This document shows, piece after piece, positions 32,084-39,896 of a DNA stretch of 64,000 nucleotides. The translations under genes and the position numbers were made by a program. The stretch is from UMGS973 sp045599945. GTDB taxonomy: Bacteria; Bacillota; Clostridia; Peptostreptococcales; Anaerovoracaceae. Each line of letters opens with the position of its first letter. Position 1 is the first letter of the stretch. Where the stretch lies: contig JAZRWY010000068.1 in the NCBI GenBank assembly GCA_045599945.1, forward strand, positions 20,790 to 84,789, in the 5' to 3' direction. The notes beneath the pieces are model-generated. The model was not told where the DNA came from. It saw only the letters and a program-made list of their open reading frames with translations, and made no database searches.

Positions 32084-33469
32084 ATGGTAAACAGACCGGA
32101 TAAGAAATTAAAAAAAGAAAATGAAAAACCTTCGTTTGTAACATCCATGGCAGAACATGTGAGTGATGTTGAAGAAATATCCGCGGAGCAGTATAAGAAA
32201 TATAACGTAAAGCGCGGCCTCAGAAATGCCAACGGCACGGGTGTGGTTGTAGGCCTTACAAGAGTTGGCGAAGTTATTGGATATGACGAAAACGAAAAGA
32301 AAGAAAAGATTCCGGCACCGGGAAGACTGTACTATAGAGGATATGAGATTCATGACCTCATCAAGCCGCTGGTAAAGGAAAGAAGATTCGGCTTTGAAGA
32401 AATCACCTATCTCCTTCTCTTTGGGGAACTTCCGGACAGCACTCAGCTCAGCGAGTTCCAGGAGATCCTCGGAAAATGCAGAGAGCTTCCAAGGAATTTT
32501 GCGACGGATGTAATTCTTACCAATCCTTCCAGGGATATTATGAATAAGATTCAGAGAGCAGTCCTTACTCTCTACAGCTATGACGATAACCCTGACGACA
32601 TTGCCATTGAAAATGTCATCCGGCAGTCCATCGAGCTGATCGGGCATTTCCCTACCATCATTGCCTATGCGTATCAGGCGCAGCAGTCGTTCTATTTCAA
32701 CAAGAGTCTGCATCTTCATTATCCGGAAGCAGACATGTCAACTTCAGAAAACATTCTGAAAATGATCAGACCGACAGGAGAATATACGGAGCTTGAAGCA
32801 AGAGTTCTTGATGTCTGCCTGATTCTTCAGGCAGAGCATGGCGGCGGAAACAATTCAAGCTTTACAACACATCTCATCTCGTCAACAGGAACGGATACAT
32901 ATTCAGCAATCTCTGCTGCAGTAGGATCCCTCAAGGGACCAAAGCATGGCGGCGCAAACATCAAGGTTGTTAAGATGCTTGAAGATATCAAGAAGAATGT
33001 TTCCGACTATAACGACGAGAAGCAGGTGGAAGACTATCTTGCAAAGATTTTGAGGAAAGAAGCAAATGACAGATCGGGATTAATCTACGGAATGGGACAT
33101 GCCATCTATACATTATCCGATCCAAGAGCGGAGATTCTTAAATCTGTAGCAACTGAACTGGCAAAGGATAATGACTGGCAGGAATCCTTCAAATTGTGCC
33201 AGCTGATTGAAAAGATCACTCCGGCACTCAAGAAGGAGTTCACAGGTGAGGACAAGCCGATGTGTGCAAATGTTGACCTGTATTCCGGCTTCGTATATGG
33301 CGCACTTGGCATTCCGACAGAGATTGCAACCCCGCTGTTTGCCAATGCAAGACTTTCCGGATGGTGTGCCCACAGGCTGGAAGAGCTTACCATCGGAAAC
33401 AAGCTGATGAGACCGGCATATAAGTCCGTAGCGGCTCAGAGAGAATATACAGCAATTGATCAAAGATAA
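32084..33469 (+). CDS. Citrate synthase
   Basis: Condenses acetyl-CoA and oxaloacetate to citrate. The 461-residue protein carries the catalytic-residue regions LQAEHGGGNNSSF (His), LKGPKHGGANIKV (His) and YGMGHAIYTLSDPRAEI (Asp). An N-terminal extension of about 60 residues precedes the GVVVGLTRVGEVIGYDE stretch, giving a longer protein than the 370-430 residues of common GltA/CitZ; similar long forms are known in Clostridia. GGAGG ribosome-binding site upstream. No other TCA-cycle gene is in the window, so a role in glutamate synthesis is a reasonable guess. The Re-type enzyme is excluded by sequence family. Confidence 0.92.
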   Translation: MVNRPDKKLKKENEKPSFVTSMAEHVSDVEEISAEQYKKYNVKRGLRNANGTGVVVGLTRVGEVIGYDENEKKEKIPAPGRLYYRGYEIHDLIKPLVKERRFGFEEITYLLLFGELPDSTQLSEFQEILGKCRELPRNFATDVILTNPSRDIMNKIQRAVLTLYSYDDNPDDIAIENVIRQSIELIGHFPTIIAYAYQAQQSFYFNKSLHLHYPEADMSTSENILKMIRPTGEYTELEARVLDVCLILQAEHGGGNNSSFTTHLISSTGTDTYSAISAAVGSLKGPKHGGANIKVVKMLEDIKKNVSDYNDEKQVEDYLAKILRKEANDRSGLIYGMGHAIYTLSDPRAEILKSVATELAKDNDWQESFKLCQLIEKITPALKKEFTGEDKPMCANVDLYSGFVYGALGIPTEIATPLFANARLSGWCAHRLEELTIGNKLMRPAYKSVAAQREYTAIDQR

Positions 33470-33474
33470 TAGGA

Positions 33475-33507
33475 ACTCCCTGCTTGACAAACCGAATGGC
33501 AGGGAGT
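33475..33507 (+). terminator. Hairpin after citrate synthase
   Basis: Perfect 9-bp stem ACTCCCTGC (33475-33483) / GCAGGGAGT (33499-33507) right after the stop. The tail is AATATTT rather than a T run, so termination may be weak. The loop holds the -35 of the next operon. Confidence 0.5.
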
Positions 33508-33544
33508 AATATTTAGATAACAATTAAATGATTGCTTAATTGTT
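33484..33544 (+). promoter_or_regulatory. Promoter and operator of the metal-efflux operon
   Basis: Perfect TTGACA (33484-33489) and TAATAT (33507-33512) with a 17-base spacer. Just downstream, at the expected transcription start, is a perfect 9-bp inverted repeat AACAATTAA (33519-33527) / TTAATTGTT (33536-33544) with an 8-base centre. ArsR/SmtB repressors bind such imperfect AT-rich dyads over the start site, so autorepression relieved by metal is expected. Confidence 0.75.
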
Positions 33545-33560
33545 TAAGAAAGGAAATGAA

Positions 33561-33911
33561 ATGAACAAATTACCGCATAATCATGGAACAAGCGAAGAAT
33601 TTCTTGAGGCAAGACCTTCGGAGGAGGCTTTTGGAAAGGCATCGGATATCTTTTCTCTCATCAGTGACAGCACCAGAATGAAAATTCTATGGCTTCTTTG
33701 CCACAGCGAGGAATGTGTACTGAACATAGCAGCTGCCATTGATATGAGCTCCCCTGCCGTATCCCATCATCTCAAGGTCTTAAAGACTGCAGGAATCATC
33801 ACATCACATAGGGATGGCAAGGAAGTATATTATGCATTAGCTGACACAAAGGAAGCGGAAATCGTGCATGGGGCAATTGATGCCATGCTGGATATAAAGT
33901 GCAGCAGATAG
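33561..33911 (+). CDS. ArsR/SmtB-family metal-responsive repressor
   Basis: A 116-residue winged-helix repressor. The helix-turn-helix reads CVLNIAAAIDMSSPAVSHHLKVLK, with the wing at HRDGKEVYYAL. A Cys in the EECVLNI stretch (the CadC-like helix-3 position) and N-terminal His residues (HNHG) could be metal ligands; a C-terminal DTKEAEIVHGAI segment lies at the helix-5 site. The start is ATG 33561 with AAGGAA upstream. It heads an operon with an HMA protein and a P1B ATPase, so it most likely senses Zn, Cd or Pb. Confidence 0.9.
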   Translation: MNKLPHNHGTSEEFLEARPSEEAFGKASDIFSLISDSTRMKILWLLCHSEECVLNIAAAIDMSSPAVSHHLKVLKTAGIITSHRDGKEVYYALADTKEAEIVHGAIDAMLDIKCSR

Positions 33912-33920
33912 GAGGAAGCA

Positions 33921-34136
33921 ATGAAGAAATCATTCAGGATGCAGAACCTTTGCTGTGCCAACTGCGCAGCAAAGATGGAGCGCAGCATCAAGAAGCTGGA
34001 AGGCGTTGACAGTGCAAACATTGCATTCATGACGCAGAGGCTCACCATTGAGACGGAAGAGGACATAGATGAAATATTGGAGAAAGCACAGAAAATCGTT
34101 TCTAGGATTGAAAAGGATTGCAAGATCATAAAATGA
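33921..34136 (+). CDS. Free-standing heavy-metal-associated (HMA) domain protein
   Basis: A 71-residue ferredoxin-like metal-binding protein. The metal site reads MQNLCCANCAAKME, with CxxC preceded by an extra Cys where many HMA domains have Asp, as in ZntA/CadA types (DCANC). It should deliver or sense metal for the ATPase encoded next, whose own N-terminus lacks an HMA domain. The ATPase ATG overlaps its stop (ATGA), indicating coupled synthesis. Confidence 0.88.
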   Translation: MKKSFRMQNLCCANCAAKMERSIKKLEGVDSANIAFMTQRLTIETEEDIDEILEKAQKIVSRIEKDCKIIK

Positions 34137-35929
34137 AGAAAGATATCATAAAGATCGCAGCAGCAGCAGCCCTTCTGATGACCGGGCTCCTGACAGATGG
34201 AATTATTTCGCTTGTCATCTTCATCCTTGCATATCTTGCTGCAGGCGGCGAAACATTGGTTACAGCAGGAAGAAATATCATTCATGGACAGGTCTTTGAT
34301 GAAAATTTCCTGATGACAGCAGCAAGCCTTGGAGCCATGGCACTTGGAGAATACGAAGAGGCCATAGGCGTCATGCTGTTCTATCAGGTTGGAGAAATGT
34401 TTGAGGATTATGCAGTGGACAGATCCAGAAAGTCCATTGCAGGGCTCATGGACATCTGCCCGGATACTGCAAGAATTCTCAGAGATGGAGAAGAAGCGGT
34501 CGTAGATCCCTATGATGTAAAAATGGGAGACCTGATTCTCATCCGGCCGGGAGAGAAAATTCCTCTGGACGGAATCGTAAGGGAGGGAGCATCATCTGTA
34601 GATGCATCCGCGCTTACAGGAGAATCCATCCCAAAGGATGTTTCAGAAGGAGATAAAATTATATCGGGCTGCATTAACATGACAGGAATGCTGAAAGCTG
34701 AGGTTACCAGTGAATTTGAGGAATCGACAGTAAACAGGATTCTTGAACTTGTTGAAAATGCTGCATCGGCGAAAGCGCCGGTTGAAAACTTCATCACACG
34801 CTTTGCAAGAGTATATACACCGATTGTTGTATTCAGCGCATTGGCACTTGCACTGATTCCGATTCTGTTTCTTCATCTAGATGCGGGCACCTGGATTTAC
34901 AGGGCATGCCTGTTTCTGATTGTATCCTGCCCTTGCGCTCTGGTTATTTCGGTTCCGATGAGTTTTTTCAGCGGAATCGGCGCGGCATCGTCAAAAGGTG
35001 TATTGATCAAGGGAGGAAACTATCTTCAGGTTCTTGCAGATCTTGACACCATCATGCTGGATAAGACAGGAACGCTGACAAAAGGCGAGTTTGTCATTTC
35101 AGAGATCTGTTCAGAGAGAGAAGATTTTCTGAAACTGGCAGCATCCCTAGAAAAGAACTCCAACCATCCAATAGCAGCATGCATTACCGGCGCATACCGC
35201 GGAGCGCTCTACGATGTAGAGACTTTTGAAGAGATTGCAGGAAAAGGTCTTTGCGGCAGAATTTCCGGCAAGAGATATTATGCCGGAAATGAGAAACTGA
35301 TGAAGGAGCTTGGAATGGAAGTGGAAGCGGATGTGACTTCTGTCTTTATTTCCTGCGAGGATGAATATCTGGGGCAGATAAAGGTAAAGGATGTGCTGAA
35401 GGCTGAGGCAAAGGAAGCCGTTTCACAGCTGAAAGACATGGCAGGAAGAGTTGTGATGCTTACCGGTGATAATGAAAAAGCCGCTTCTCTTGCTGCAGAA
35501 GAAGCAGGCATTGCAGAATATTACGCGGAGCTGCTTCCTGCAGACAAGGTTTCCCTTGCAGAAAAGATCATCAAAGAATCCGGCGGCAGATGCGCATTTG
35601 CAGGGGATGGCATCAATGATGCGCCTGTAATTGCAAGAGCAGATCTGGGCATTGCCATGGGAGGGCTTGGCTCTGCAGCAGCCATGGAAGCCGCGGACGT
35701 TGTCATCATGGACGACGACATATCCAAGATTTCCCTTGGAATACGCATTGGAAAGAAAACTTTAAGAATCTGTAGAGAGAATATTGTATTTGCCATAGGA
35801 ATCAAAGTCATTGTTCTCATCCTTGGCGCACTTGGACTTGCGACCATGTGGGCCGCAGTATTTGCAGATGTGGGAGTTGCCATTCTGGCAATATTAAATG
35901 CAATGCGTGCATTGCGGATCAATCAGTAA
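34133..35929 (+). CDS. P1B-type heavy-metal-exporting ATPase (Zn/Cd/Pb type)
   Basis: A 598-residue P-type ATPase. Visible are the membrane metal site SCPCALVIS (CPC), the phosphorylation motif DKTGTLTKG, the TGES actuator motif (LTGESIPKD), GDGINDAPVI, and a last-helix ADVGVAILAILNAMR, which with CPC marks the P1B-2 (Zn2+, Cd2+, Pb2+) group. There is no N-terminal metal-binding domain; that role is taken by the separate HMA protein upstream. Start ATG 34133 overlaps that gene. The operon ends at a strong bidirectional terminator. Confidence 0.93.
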   Translation: MKKDIIKIAAAAALLMTGLLTDGIISLVIFILAYLAAGGETLVTAGRNIIHGQVFDENFLMTAASLGAMALGEYEEAIGVMLFYQVGEMFEDYAVDRSRKSIAGLMDICPDTARILRDGEEAVVDPYDVKMGDLILIRPGEKIPLDGIVREGASSVDASALTGESIPKDVSEGDKIISGCINMTGMLKAEVTSEFEESTVNRILELVENAASAKAPVENFITRFARVYTPIVVFSALALALIPILFLHLDAGTWIYRACLFLIVSCPCALVISVPMSFFSGIGAASSKGVLIKGGNYLQVLADLDTIMLDKTGTLTKGEFVISEICSEREDFLKLAASLEKNSNHPIAACITGAYRGALYDVETFEEIAGKGLCGRISGKRYYAGNEKLMKELGMEVEADVTSVFISCEDEYLGQIKVKDVLKAEAKEAVSQLKDMAGRVVMLTGDNEKAASLAAEEAGIAEYYAELLPADKVSLAEKIIKESGGRCAFAGDGINDAPVIARADLGIAMGGLGSAAAMEAADVVIMDDDISKISLGIRIGKKTLRICRENIVFAIGIKVIVLILGALGLATMWAAVFADVGVAILAILNAMRALRINQ

Positions 35930-35954
35930 GAGAGAGGGCTACCCTCTCTCTTTT
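35930..35954. terminator. Bidirectional terminator after the metal ATPase
   Basis: Perfect 9-bp stem GAGAGAGGG (35930-35938) / CCCTCTCTC (35942-35950) with a TTTT tail, between convergent genes. Confidence 0.85.
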
Positions 35955-35963
35955 GCTGGTTGG

Positions 35964-37166
35964 TTAATCTTCTTCGTGATGGAGCAGTTTCTGGTAGGTC
36001 AGATCCATTCCGATGGCGCCAAGAGGTGCCGTAAGGATGATGGAAAGCACTGCAACGGAAAGCACGATATTTCCGCAGGAAAGCCCCATGGAAAGAGGCA
36101 CGCCCCCAATGGCGGCCTGTACGGTCGCCTTTGGTATGTATGCGATGACGCAGAAGATTCTTTCTTTGCGATTCAGATCTGTTCCCATCAGAGAAATGAA
36201 AACACCGATGGAACGGAATATAAGACCGATCAGAATCATGATCAGAGCGCCAAGGCCGGCCCCTAATGTGTATCGGATATCTACGGCAGCGCCAACCAGT
36301 ACAAACAGGATGACTTCTGCAGCCAGCCAAAGTTTGCCATACTTTTCAGCAAGTCTGGCGGATACGCTTTCGGGGGCTTTTTTTGTTATCATCATGGCCA
36401 TGCTCATGACTGCCAGAAGTCCGGAGACTGCGATATAAGGCTTCAGCCAGGTTTCAATGGCCATGAGAAGAAGCGCCGTGCCCAGGACAACAATCAGCTT
36501 CATGGTATTTCGTATTTCAATGTTTTTCTGGAACGCCCATTCAAAATAGGAAGCAAGAAGCCAGCCGGCAGCAAGTCCCAGCAGAATGCCAAGAACAATG
36601 GAGATTGGAATTCCTGCAAAATCCATGGCATTTGCTCTGCCCCCCGCTTCCATGCTGATAAAAGCATAGAAAAGAACAATGACAAACACATCATCCAGGG
36701 AGGCACCCGCAATCATGAGCTGCGGAATCCTTTTGTCTGTTCCGTAACGGTCTGTCATGAGCTGGTCCATTTTCGGAATGACGACAGCCGGCGATACGGC
36801 GCCCAATACTGCCCCGATGATGGCAGCCTGCAGCCTTGTAACCGGAAGAAAATATGGTGCCAGCAGGAAAAAAGCAAGAAGCTCCAAAGTGGCAGGGACA
36901 AATGAAAGCATGATGGCCGGTCTTCCGACTCTCTTCAGATCTGCGAGGCTCAGCGAAAGACCTGCTTTGATCAGAATGATTACCAGTGCCAGGCTTCGAA
37001 GTTCCGATGAAATGCCAAGAATGGAAGCGTCGAGAAGGTCCAGAACATAGGGACCAAGAACGATTCCGGTTGCAAGCATTCCAATGATTCTTGGAAGCCG
37101 GATTCTCTTACAGATGCCGGCCATGGAGATGCCGATCAGAAAAATGAGTGCCAGAGATGTTAACAT
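35964..37166 (-). CDS. Cation:proton antiporter (CPA family)
   Basis: A 400-residue membrane protein with about twelve hydrophobic segments and the Na+/H+ exchanger fold. LPRIIGMLATGIVLGPYVL at the start and the buried-acid region GASLDDVFVIVLFYAF resemble CPA1/CPA2 proteins. No C-terminal RCK/TrkA nucleotide-binding domain is attached, unlike KefB. Start ATG 37166 follows AAAGGAG. It stands alone, convergent with the metal ATPase operon. The exchanged ion (Na+ or K+) cannot be read from sequence. Confidence 0.87.
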   Translation of the reverse strand: MLTSLALIFLIGISMAGICKRIRLPRIIGMLATGIVLGPYVLDLLDASILGISSELRSLALVIILIKAGLSLSLADLKRVGRPAIMLSFVPATLELLAFFLLAPYFLPVTRLQAAIIGAVLGAVSPAVVIPKMDQLMTDRYGTDKRIPQLMIAGASLDDVFVIVLFYAFISMEAGGRANAMDFAGIPISIVLGILLGLAAGWLLASYFEWAFQKNIEIRNTMKLIVVLGTALLLMAIETWLKPYIAVSGLLAVMSMAMMITKKAPESVSARLAEKYGKLWLAAEVILFVLVGAAVDIRYTLGAGLGALIMILIGLIFRSIGVFISLMGTDLNRKERIFCVIAYIPKATVQAAIGGVPLSMGLSCGNIVLSVAVLSIILTAPLGAIGMDLTYQKLLHHEED

Positions 37167-37390
37167 GTGAGGCTCCTTTCGTTCAGGCGCAAAAAAAGAA
37201 TGACGCCTATATACAATAATAAAAAATATATAGAAGTCATCAGCTGGATAGCGGTTTCAGTTAAAACTGCGGGAGAACCTCATTCCCGATTCATATGTAC
37301 CATTGTATCGGAAACGTAATCCATTTTCAAGAGAAAACTTGCTGAAAATGATGTTTGAGAAACAACAACTATCTATAGATAAAAGGAGTA

Positions 37391-37399
37391 TGGTATACT
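37391..37399 (+). promoter_or_regulatory. Extended -10 promoter of the substrate-binding lipoprotein
   Basis: TGGTATACT (37391-37399) matches an extended -10 (TGnTATAAT) with no good -35. A palindrome TATCTATAGATA lies just upstream (37370-37381). Confidence 0.45.
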
Positions 37400-37429
37400 T
37401 GTATCAGGTATCAGAAGAAAGGAAAGGTC

Positions 37430-38521
37430 ATGAAAAAGAAATTAGCTTTAATTCTATCAATAATCCTTGTGCTGACAACAGTAACGGCATGCGGTTCCTC
37501 AGAAAGCGGAGATGAAAACAATGCAGGTGCAGATAAAAGCGGCAGCCGCATCATCACCGATTCACTGGAAAGAGAAGTGGAAGTGCCAGAATCTGTAGAG
37601 CGGATTGCGCCGTCGGGCGCCATTGCAGAAATGGTGCTGCTTTCTCTTGCACCGGATAAGCTGGTGGGTCTTGCAAATGCACCATCGAAAGAGCAGGCAG
37701 TGTATTATCCCGGAAAATCTGCAGAGCTTCCGGTCTTTGGACAGTTCTATGGCAAGAAATCCAATCTGAATCTGGAGGCGCTGATGGAAGCAGATCCTCA
37801 GCTGATTGTAGACATTGGTGAAATAACAGATTCCACAAAAGAGGATATTGAAGCCATTGAGAAACAGACAGGAATACCGGTTCTGTTCATAGAGGGCAGT
37901 CTGGAACGGATGCCATCCTGCTACAAGGTGCTCGGTTCGCTTCTTGGCGTAGATGAGAGAGCTGCTGAACTCAGTGCATATATCAGGAAAACCGTAAATG
38001 AGGCACAGAAAAAAGCAGAAAATATTACAGAAAAAGTAACAGTATATTATGGAACCGGCCCTGACGGACTCGCCTGCAATGCAGCAGGTTCAGCGCAGGC
38101 AGATGTTCTGGATCTGATTGGTGCCGAGAATGCCATTCAGGTTCCGGAAAACGAAATTACAAGCAAGAATGGCGGGACCATCATTTCCATGGAAGAGCTG
38201 TACAAGGCAGATCCGGATGTCATCATCGTAACCGATCAGGCAGCATATGACAGCATGTCCGGAGAGGAATGGCAGAAGCTTTCGGCAGTCCAGACCAATC
38301 AGTATTATGAGATTCCAACGCTCCCCTTCTGCTGGATGAGCGGACCGCCTTCTGTCAATAGAATCCTGGGAATCTGGTGGCTGGGATACATGTGCTATCC
38401 GGAGCTATATAACCTGAACATGATTGCAAAGACGCAGGAATTCTACCAGCTGTTCTGGGATTATGACATGTCAGAAGAGGAAGCAGAAGAAATGCTTCAG
38501 AATTCAGCATTGAAATGGTAA
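37430..38521 (+). CDS. ABC-transporter substrate-binding lipoprotein (metal-complex/oxyanion type)
   Basis: A 363-residue periplasmic-binding-protein family member of the Fe-siderophore/cobalamin/molybdate class. It has a lipoprotein signal (MKKKLALILSIILVLTTVTAC) with the lipobox Cys at residue 21, then two lobes joined by a long helix. LPFCWMSGPPSVNRILGIWW near the C-terminus is distinctive of a clostridial subgroup. No permease or ATPase gene is adjacent, but a FecCD-type permease and ATPase without a binding protein lie at 46.3-48.1 kb, so they may form one importer. Cargo (molybdate/tungstate, iron or cobalamin) is undecided. Confidence 0.85.
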   Translation: MKKKLALILSIILVLTTVTACGSSESGDENNAGADKSGSRIITDSLEREVEVPESVERIAPSGAIAEMVLLSLAPDKLVGLANAPSKEQAVYYPGKSAELPVFGQFYGKKSNLNLEALMEADPQLIVDIGEITDSTKEDIEAIEKQTGIPVLFIEGSLERMPSCYKVLGSLLGVDERAAELSAYIRKTVNEAQKKAENITEKVTVYYGTGPDGLACNAAGSAQADVLDLIGAENAIQVPENEITSKNGGTIISMEELYKADPDVIIVTDQAAYDSMSGEEWQKLSAVQTNQYYEIPTLPFCWMSGPPSVNRILGIWWLGYMCYPELYNLNMIAKTQEFYQLFWDYDMSEEEAEEMLQNSALKW

Positions 38522-38531
38522 GGAAAAGACG

Positions 38532-38562
38532 AGAAGACCATAGACGATTCCAATGGTCTTCT
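38532..38562 (+). terminator. Hairpin after the binding lipoprotein
   Basis: Perfect 10-bp stem AGAAGACCAT (38532-38541) / ATGGTCTTCT (38553-38562), tail GTTTGC. The T run is short, so it may be a weak terminator. Confidence 0.6.
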
Positions 38563-38590
38563 GTTTGCGTGCTTGTATTGAAATAATGAT

Positions 38591-38691
38591 CTTTCAGAAG
38601 GGGCGCCCAGTTCAGGGGAGGAAGAGTTGCCCCCATATTCTGAAAGTGTAAGGATTAATAATCGTCTTGTTAGGAGAGACCTTCGACGATT
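38591..38691. other. Two adjacent strong hairpins in a non-coding gap
   Basis: The first has a 9-bp outer stem CTTTCAGAA (38591-38599) / TTCTGAAAG (38638-38646) continued directly by GGGGC / GCCCC (38600-38604, 38629-38633). The second pairs AATCGTC (38660-38666) with GACGATT (38685-38691) around an inner AGG/CCT. Neither has a T tail. They could be a leader structure of the downstream gene or a small RNA on either strand; I do not recognise the family. Confidence 0.4.
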
Positions 38692-38812
38692 ACCATCATA
38701 TTTCACCATTGATTATAGCGGAAGAATCTTAATATTATATAAAAGAAAACATAATTTGGGATAAAATCCAAAGTCTGTGATACAATGGAACCAGAAGCAG
38801 GAGGTTGTTTTC

Positions 38813-39079
38813 ATGAAAGAATACCGAAGGAACATGTCGAAAAGTTCAAAAGTGTTATGGACCATCATTCTTGTTCCATTTCTGATTGTAGTATTTCCGG
38901 GAGTATTATTCTTTCAGGACATGACAGAACCAAGAATTTTCGGATTTCCTTTCATTTATGGATTTGTCATGATCTGCTGGCTGGTTCAGACAGTAGCCAT
39001 TGCAGTGGCAACAGCAACAAATTGGGGAGAAAAAAAGCCGAAGAGAAAAAAAGGCGGTTCAGACCCAACAGAAGCATAA
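38813..39079 (+). CDS. Small membrane protein, DUF3311-like
   Basis: An 88-residue protein with two hydrophobic helices and a basic tail. The loop EPRIFGFPFIYGF strongly resembles the PRLFGFPFFYWYQ signature that I associate with DUF3311, a family usually encoded beside sodium:solute symporters. Such a symporter is encoded at 41.8 kb, separated by a two-component system on the other strand. The start is ATG 38813 behind CAGGAGG. It could be a symporter accessory subunit; this is inference from family context. Confidence 0.75.
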   Translation: MKEYRRNMSKSSKVLWTIILVPFLIVVFPGVLFFQDMTEPRIFGFPFIYGFVMICWLVQTVAIAVATATNWGEKKPKRKKGGSDPTEA

Positions 39080-39084
39080 GTTCA

Positions 39085-39115
39085 GCATTCGGAGATGGAT
39101 TTCCGGATGCTTTTT
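39085..39115 (+). terminator. Intrinsic terminator after the DUF3311-like gene
   Basis: Stem GCATTCGGA (39085-39093) / TCCGGATGC (39102-39110), one G-T pair, followed by TTTTT. Confidence 0.85.
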
Positions 39116-39132
39116 CTTTGGATGCGGACATG

Positions 39133-39162
39133 AAAAACCTCCCGGATCAATGGGACGGGAGG
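39133..39162 (-). terminator. Intrinsic terminator after the response regulator
   Basis: Stem CCTCCCG (39138-39144) / CGGGAGG (39156-39162); on the minus strand it is followed by five T residues (complement of 39133-39137), 13 bases beyond the regulator stop. Confidence 0.8.
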
Positions 39163-39174
39163 CGGAATGGCCGG

Positions 39175-39894
39175 TTATTTTGCATCAAACAGATGATGAT
39201 CAAATTTGTATCCGATGCCGCGGATATTCAGAATGTATTTATATCCGTTCTTGTTGTTTTCGATTTTCCTTCTGAGATTGCTCATGTAGACCATAATGGT
39301 ATTGCGGTCGCTATCCAGCGTTTCTTCTTTCCATACGATTTCAAACAGCTGGTCTGCGCTGTAGATTCTCTTTGGATTTTTAATCAGAAGCTGTAGGATG
39401 TTGAATTCTTTTGCTGTTAGAGAAATCTTTTCTCCATCCACATATACCTCGCGCACAGTCTCATTTACAAGCAGGCCGGGAGCTTCATAGATGACATCCT
39501 CATCCTTCTCCTCCACAGTTCCTGAGATTTCTGTTCTTCTGAGGTTTGCCTTTACTCTGGCAACCAGTTCACCCGGGAAGAACGGTTTTGTGATATAGTC
39601 ATCACCACCGACGGAAAGTGCGATAATCTTGTCGATTTCCTGCTCTTTGCAGCTCAGGAAAATAATCGGCATGGTATTTGATTTTCTAACCTGTGTACAG
39701 AAATCTATTCCGTTCATGTCCGGCAGCATGACATCCAGGAGAATAAGATCCGGCGGTGTTTTGCTGTTTATGATATTTTCTGCCTGTGCACAGTTTTCTG
39801 CATCCATCACTTCAAAGCCTTCATTTTCAAGATAAAGTCTTACCAGATCGATAATGCTGCGCTCGTCGTCAACAACTAGAATTCTTTTTCCCAT
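39175..39894 (-). CDS. OmpR/PhoB-family response regulator
   Basis: A 239-residue regulator with a receiver domain (VDDERSII acidic pocket, phospho-acceptor Asp in LILLDVMLPDMNG, Lys in YITKPF) and a C-terminal winged helix (LTAKEFNILQLLIKNP, TIMVYMSNLRRKIE). It starts two bases after the sensor-kinase stop, so the pair is co-expressed. It is divergent from a sodium:solute symporter and convergent with the DUF3311-like gene, so it probably controls that transporter. Confidence 0.93.
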   Translation of the reverse strand: MGKRILVVDDERSIIDLVRLYLENEGFEVMDAENCAQAENIINSKTPPDLILLDVMLPDMNGIDFCTQVRKSNTMPIIFLSCKEQEIDKIIALSVGGDDYITKPFFPGELVARVKANLRRTEISGTVEEKDEDVIYEAPGLLVNETVREVYVDGEKISLTAKEFNILQLLIKNPKRIYSADQLFEIVWKEETLDSDRNTIMVYMSNLRRKIENNKNGYKYILNIRGIGYKFDHHLFDAK

Positions 39895-39896
39895 GG

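Noticed and set aside
32108..32719. A 203-codon minus-strand open frame
   Set aside because: Antisense to citrate synthase, with no ribosome-binding site or motif.
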